In this document: positions 7,308 to 9,889 of the stretch, in pieces
Layout of the letters: each line of letters begins with the position of its first letter
Position numbering within the stretch: position 1 is the first letter of the stretch
DNA from: Candidatus Omnitrophota bacterium
GTDB lineage: Bacteria > Hinthialibacterota > Hinthialibacteria > JAKQFZ01
Reading direction: 5' to 3'
Assembly (NCBI GenBank): GCA_029558215.1
Contig: JAKQFZ010000519.1
Location: 1-9,889 of the forward strand
Length of the DNA: 9,889 nucleotides
Notes under the pieces: model-generated
Told to the model about the DNA's origin: nothing
Seen by the model: only the letters and a program-made list of their open reading frames with translations
Database searches by the model: none
Program-made: the position numbers and the translations under genes

Positions 7308-7329
7308 ATCCTGAACCCCATTGTATGCT
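7303..7329 (+). promoter_or_regulatory. Weak promoter candidate for the GH109 gene
   Basis: TTGCCA (7303-7308) and TATGCT (7324-7329) resemble -35 and -10 elements, but the 15-nt spacer is short and the -35 overlaps the hairpin. It lies in the 128-nt gap (7288-7415) before the gene, where I see no other candidate. Read-through from the upstream operon is an equally likely source of transcription. Confidence 0.2.
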
Positions 7330-7415
7330 ACCTTTGTGGTACTGTTCGGTCTATCCGAAGCAAGAAGCGTCCAATGCAGGCGCGGCAGACATGCCAGAGG
7401 AAGGGAGATAACTGA

Positions 7416-8795
7416 GTGAAGAATAAACACGACGAACAAGAACACAGAACAACACGACGTGACTTTCTCAGGGCAGGGAGCATCGCAGGATTGGGCGTGG
7501 CTCTTGGAAGCCTGAGCCTTTCAGGATGCGCCTCTTCACAACCGCAGCGGGGAACGTTTCTCGCCCCAGGTGCCCTTCCGGCCGGTCGGCCGGTTCGGGT
7601 TGGTTTCGTGGGAGTCGGAAACATGGGTTCCGCCCACGTAGGCAATCTGTTGAACATTGAAGGAGTTCAACTCTGCGCGATCTGCGATATTGTCGAGGCA
7701 AAGGTTGCTCGAGTCCAGAAGCTGGTCGAGGATGCCGGCCAACCCCGTCCGAAGGGCTATTCTCGGGGTACTCTGGATTTCAAGCGCATGTGCGCGGAAG
7801 AAGAACTCGACCTGGTCTATACCGCCACGCCTTGGGAATGGCACACTCCCGTCTGTGTTGCCGCGATGCAGAATGGCAAACACGCTGCCACAGAAGTTCC
7901 TGCTGCGGTGACACTCGAGGAATGCTGGGAATTGGTTGAAACCGCCGAGAAGCAGCATAGACACTGCGTGATGATGGAAAACTGCTGCTACGACCGAACG
8001 GAGATGCTTATCCTCAACATGGTTCGCCAAGGTGTTCTTGGTGAGCTCATCCATGCGGAATGCGGTTACCTTCATGATCTGCGTCGGCACAAACTCACGA
8101 ATGTCTATGAGGGGCAATGGCGACTGAAGCATTCAATCGAACGCAACGGCGATCTGTATCCCACACACGGCATCGGGCCAGTCGCACAATGTATGAACAT
8201 CAACCGAGGTAATCAATTCGAAACGCTCGTCTCCATGAGTTCCAAGTCAAGAGGACTCCAGTTGTATGCCTCGGATCAATTTGGAGCTGATAGTCCGCTG
8301 GCGAGACAGGAGTACGCTCTGGGTGATGTCGTGATCACGCTCATCCGAACAGTCAACGGGGAGACGATCGTCATTACCCACGATACCGATTCACCGCGAC
8401 CCTACAGCCGCAACATTCTCGTCCAAGGCACCAAGGGCATCATTCGGAAGTACCCTGAGGAACTGATTCATATTCAGGGACGCAGTGCGGGCCATGATTG
8501 GGAGCCTCTCGACGCGTATCGGGAGCAGTACGATCATCCGATCTGGAAAGCCCTTGCAGACAAGTCCAGAGGATTCGGCCACGGGGGAATGGACTACATC
8601 GAAGACTACCGCTTGGTTCAGTCTCTTCGAGAAGGAACTCCCACTGACATGGATGTCTACGATGCCGCCGCGTGGAGCGCCATCTCCGCGCTGAGTGAGC
8701 GTTCCATAGCCCGACGAAGCCGGTCTCTGGATTTCCCTGACTTCACGCGAGGCGCATGGAAGGACAGAGAGCCTCTCGGTATCATCAGTATCTGA
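7416..8795 (+). CDS. Tat-exported Gfo/Idh/MocA-fold lipoprotein, GH109 type (alpha-N-acetylgalactosaminidase-like)
   Basis: The protein has 459 residues. It starts at GTG 7416 with AAGGGAG about 8 nt upstream. A twin-arginine motif TTRRDFLRA (12-20) is followed by a hydrophobic stretch and the lipobox LSGC (35-38). The folded protein, probably with NAD bound, should thus be exported by Tat and anchored through Cys38. The Rossmann motif GVGNMG is at 66-71. Motifs typical of GH109 are present: TPWEWH (138-143), EVPAA (160-164) in place of the usual EKP of sugar dehydrogenases, ENCCYDR (188-194), GYLHDLR (217-223), YPTHGIGP (248-255), SPRPYSR (326-332), HGGMDYI (389-395) and DVYDAAAW (413-420). 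GH109 enzymes cleave alpha-N-acetylgalactosamine from glycans by an NAD-dependent redox-elimination route with the cofactor recycled. Family match is from recall of motifs; substrate specificity is not proven, and another hexosamine is possible. Confidence 0.85.
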   Translation: MKNKHDEQEHRTTRRDFLRAGSIAGLGVALGSLSLSGCASSQPQRGTFLAPGALPAGRPVRVGFVGVGNMGSAHVGNLLNIEGVQLCAICDIVEAKVARVQKLVEDAGQPRPKGYSRGTLDFKRMCAEEELDLVYTATPWEWHTPVCVAAMQNGKHAATEVPAAVTLEECWELVETAEKQHRHCVMMENCCYDRTEMLILNMVRQGVLGELIHAECGYLHDLRRHKLTNVYEGQWRLKHSIERNGDLYPTHGIGPVAQCMNINRGNQFETLVSMSSKSRGLQLYASDQFGADSPLARQEYALGDVVITLIRTVNGETIVITHDTDSPRPYSRNILVQGTKGIIRKYPEELIHIQGRSAGHDWEPLDAYREQYDHPIWKALADKSRGFGHGGMDYIEDYRLVQSLREGTPTDMDVYDAAAWSAISALSERSIARRSRSLDFPDFTRGAWKDREPLGIISI

Positions 8796-8806
8796 TGGAA
8801 CGCAGT

Positions 8807-9439
8807 CTACTGGTTCTTTGGATCCAGATATGAAATGTCCTTGACAGCAAAGCCCGTCTTGGGCGAGTAGATGATGTCCCCATCGCTGTTGGTTCCATTG
8901 GTTGGATCGTAAGGAATGCCTGTCTCGGGTCCGATGAGATTGGGGCCACGGCTGTGCAAGCGGTACGCACCATACTCCCTGTGAAGATCTGAGAACACAG
9001 GCCATCCAACTTTCTCGATAGCGTAAGGCCAGTTGACATAGTGGTACTGGTTTGTCTCAGGAGAGATTCTTCTGCCACCCGCGAAGGGATCATCCGGATA
9101 TGAGGCAATGTAGTTTACCGGAGTCGTCAGAGGATTTCTCCCATCGAATGGGGGGCTGTCAGCAAAAGCATTGACCGAACCGCCAATAAAGAACTCCAAG
9201 GCCCCGGGAAGCGAGTTGCCCTGCCCATAGTGGTACGTGGGACACCCACCGCGATCAACCTGGTACAGTTCCACTCCCGTTACGACAGTCTTCATGTCGG
9301 CGCTTGCTCGCGCGACCTTCGCTCGGGTCTGAGCGTTCATGTAGTTTGGGATGGCTATGGCGGCCAAAATCCCAATGATTGCGACGACAATGAGCAGTTC
9401 GATCAGTGTGAAACCGCTCTTCTCAGTGTGCTGTGGCAT
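8807..9439 (-). CDS. Type II secretion/type IV pilin-like prepilin (GspG/pseudopilin-like)
   Basis: The protein has 210 residues. A short basic leader MPQHTEKSG precedes the prepilin peptidase site G9/F10, then FTLIELLIVVAIIGILAA. The conserved Glu14 is Glu5 of the mature protein, and the hydrophobic helix continues to about residue 31. A QTRAKVAR stretch and a soluble head follow. The head carries LTTPVNYI (104-111), DPFAGG (117-122), AYRLHSRGPN (158-167) and DPTNGTNSDGDII (178-190), like pseudopilins of PVC-type and related bacteria. ATG 9439 is chosen over an upstream in-frame ATG at 9496 because GGGAGGT (9452-9446) lies 6 nt before it and a short leader is normal. The product should sit in the inner membrane and, after processing, join a pilus or secretion pseudopilus. 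No assembly ATPase or secretin is nearby, so this is an orphan locus. It is convergent with the GH109 gene, with 11 nt between stops. Confidence 0.9.
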   Translation of the reverse strand: MPQHTEKSGFTLIELLIVVAIIGILAAIAIPNYMNAQTRAKVARASADMKTVVTGVELYQVDRGGCPTYHYGQGNSLPGALEFFIGGSVNAFADSPPFDGRNPLTTPVNYIASYPDDPFAGGRRISPETNQYHYVNWPYAIEKVGWPVFSDLHREYGAYRLHSRGPNLIGPETGIPYDPTNGTNSDGDIIYSPKTGFAVKDISYLDPKNQ

Positions 9440-9445
9440 CGAAAT

Positions 9446-9452
9446 ACCTCCC
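9446..9452 (-). promoter_or_regulatory. Ribosome binding site fixing the prepilin start
   Basis: GGGAGGT on the minus strand ends 6 nt before ATG 9439. It supports this start instead of the in-frame ATG at 9496, which would give an unusually long leader with no ribosome binding site. Confidence 0.8.
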
Positions 9453-9519
9453 AAATCAGATGAATGTCGTTCTGCCCGTGCCGACATTCGATACACTCAC
9501 TCTGTATATACGCAGATTA

Positions 9520-9537
9520 TTGGGAAATAGTTCACAA
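9520..9537. promoter_or_regulatory. Imperfect 18-bp dyad, possible operator upstream of the prepilin
   Basis: TTGGGAA (9520-9526) and TTCACAA (9531-9537) form an inverted repeat with one mismatch around a 4-bp centre. It lies about 80 bp before the prepilin start within the AT-rich promoter region, where a dimeric regulator could bind. No regulator is known for it, and one dyad of this size can occur by chance. Confidence 0.25.
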
Positions 9538-9587
9538 AATGACGTTTTTTTCTGCCAATGCGTTCCGGCTGGCACGGGAGACAGGCA

Positions 9588-9618
9588 CCGAATGCCCCAC
9601 TTCGAGGCCTGCATTCGG
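9588..9618 (-). terminator. Hairpin downstream of the glycine-rich gene
   Basis: CCGAATGC (9588-9595) and GCATTCGG (9611-9618) form a perfect 8-bp stem with a 15-nt loop, 31 nt after the stop codon of the glycine-rich gene. A competing pairing CAGGC/GCCTG exists within the same stretch. No U-tract follows on the minus strand, so it may protect the 3' end or weakly terminate. Confidence 0.35.
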
Positions 9619-9649
9619 AAGAACGAAATCCTTCTGTGACTTCAGATGC

Positions 9650-9889
9650 CTAGCGTGACCCTCTCTGGCCTCCACCAGGAGCTCCCTGCCCACCGCCGCC
9701 ACCAACCCCCCCCTGTCCTCTGCCCGTCGTTCCGCCGCCACCAAAGCGACCTTGACCGCCCCCGAAGCCCCCTTCACCACCGCGGGGCTGCCAACGTCCC
9801 CCGTCACCTTGTCCTGAGAACTCTTCTCTCCTGCGCTGCATGAAATCCTCAGCCCCCGGGAAGTTCATCATCTCTCTCATGAATCCTCC
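9650..9889 (-). CDS. Glycine-rich C-terminal end of an unidentified protein, partial
   Basis: The frame is open from the right edge to TAG at 9652-9650, giving 80 visible codons. The first part (MREMMNFPGAEDFMQRRREEF) is charged and probably helical. The last about 55 residues contain about 30 glycines with Gln, Arg and occasional Phe, including RGG and RG motifs. This is low-complexity and probably disordered, as in the tails of some RNA-binding or surface proteins. I do not recognise the family. ATG 9880 has GGAGG only 4 nt upstream, so a separate 76-residue protein is possible. The same bases also encode Gly-Gly-Phe in frame, so the end of a larger protein seems more likely. Function is unknown. 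Confidence 0.55.
   Translation of the reverse strand, partial: GGFMREMMNFPGAEDFMQRRREEFSGQGDGGRWQPRGGEGGFGGGQGRFGGGGTTGRGQGGVGGGGGQGAPGGGQRGSR
9693..9720 (-). other. G-rich tract with an eight-G run in the glycine-rich coding region
   Basis: On the minus strand this stretch has eight consecutive G (9713-9706) followed by closely spaced GG and GGG runs. The dense G-runs could form a G-quadruplex in the mRNA or the coding strand. The homopolymer is also a natural slippage or sequencing-error site, so the C-terminal frame rests on its exact length. Confidence 0.4.

Larger units (their letters stand above)
9440..9649. other. Non-coding stretch upstream of the prepilin gene
   Basis: These 210 nt separate the glycine-rich protein from the prepilin gene, both on the minus strand. 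The part at 9500-9551 is AT-rich, with a GTATATAC palindrome (9504-9511) and a seven-T run (9545-9551). It is the likely promoter region, but no -35/-10 pair with good spacing is convincing. The dyad and hairpin inside it are listed separately. Confidence 0.5.

Noticed and set aside
9440..9496. Longer prepilin start at ATG 9496
   Set aside because: It would give a 28-residue leader before the cleavage site. ATG 9439 has a strong ribosome binding site and gives a normal 9-residue leader.
9545..9551. Seven-T run read as part of a plus-strand intrinsic terminator
   Set aside because: No GC-rich stem precedes it on the plus strand, and no plus-strand gene ends nearby. On the minus strand the run is A.
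9433..9658. Small plus-strand ORFs in the gap upstream of the prepilin
   Set aside because: They have no ribosome binding site or recognisable features, and they overlap the prepilin start region and hairpin.
1..9889. Search for CRISPR arrays, tRNA or rRNA genes, insertion sequences and attachment sites
   Set aside because: Reading by eye, I saw no regularly spaced repeats, no tRNA-like cloverleaf, no transposase, and no terminal inverted repeats with target duplications.

Overview
The window looks like ordinary chromosomal DNA from an uncultivated-type bacterium of moderate G+C content. The strongest taxonomic hint is the pilin-like protein at 8807-9439. Its N-terminus continues into a QTRAKVAR stretch and it has a DPTNGTNSDGDII tail, a pattern I associate with pseudopilins of Hydrogenedentota, Sumerlaeota, Lentisphaerae and related PVC or neighbouring phyla. 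A C-type sulfatase and a Tat-exported GH109-type protein fit such glycan-degrading lineages. The phylum assignment is inference.

Layout, left to right. (1) 1-1410, minus strand: a nearly complete formylglycine-type sulfatase whose 3' end lies beyond the left edge. (2) 1411-1535: a divergent promoter region, with an extended -10 element placed so that the next gene could be leaderless. (3) 1536-3308, plus: a multi-spanning membrane protein of the GT-C type (GT39/ArnT-like). Its 3' end encodes two overlapping, mutually exclusive 8-bp hairpins. (4) 3321-3349: a good extended -10 promoter leading into a tight plus-strand operon. The operon holds a PolX-family DNA polymerase with a PHP domain (3415-5151), endonuclease III overlapping it by 40 nt (5112-5765), and a two-domain PPK2-type polyphosphate:AMP phosphotransferase 28 nt further on (5794-7287). 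(5) 7288-7415: a hairpin followed by a leader. (6) 7416-8795, plus: a Gfo/Idh/MocA-fold protein of the GH109 type with a twin-arginine lipoprotein signal. (7) 8807-9439, minus: a type II secretion/type IV pilin-like prepilin, convergent with GH109 across 11 nt. (8) 9440-9649: a non-coding stretch with an imperfect dyad and an 8-bp hairpin. (9) 9650-9889, minus: the glycine-rich C-terminal end of a protein that probably starts beyond the right edge.

How the genes may work together. PolX and Nth are natural base-excision-repair partners: Nth removes oxidised pyrimidines and PolX processes and fills short gaps. The PPK2-type enzyme makes ADP from AMP and polyphosphate. Its place in the repair operon suggests a link between repair and nucleotide or energy supply, but that is inference. 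The sulfatase, the GT-C protein and the GH109 protein share a general glycan theme without forming one operon. I found no mobile element, CRISPR array, tRNA or rRNA, and no clear previously undescribed system. The most interesting points are the repair/polyphosphate operon, the alternative hairpins, the likely leaderless gene, and the altered Walker A motif in the N-terminal half of the PPK2 protein.
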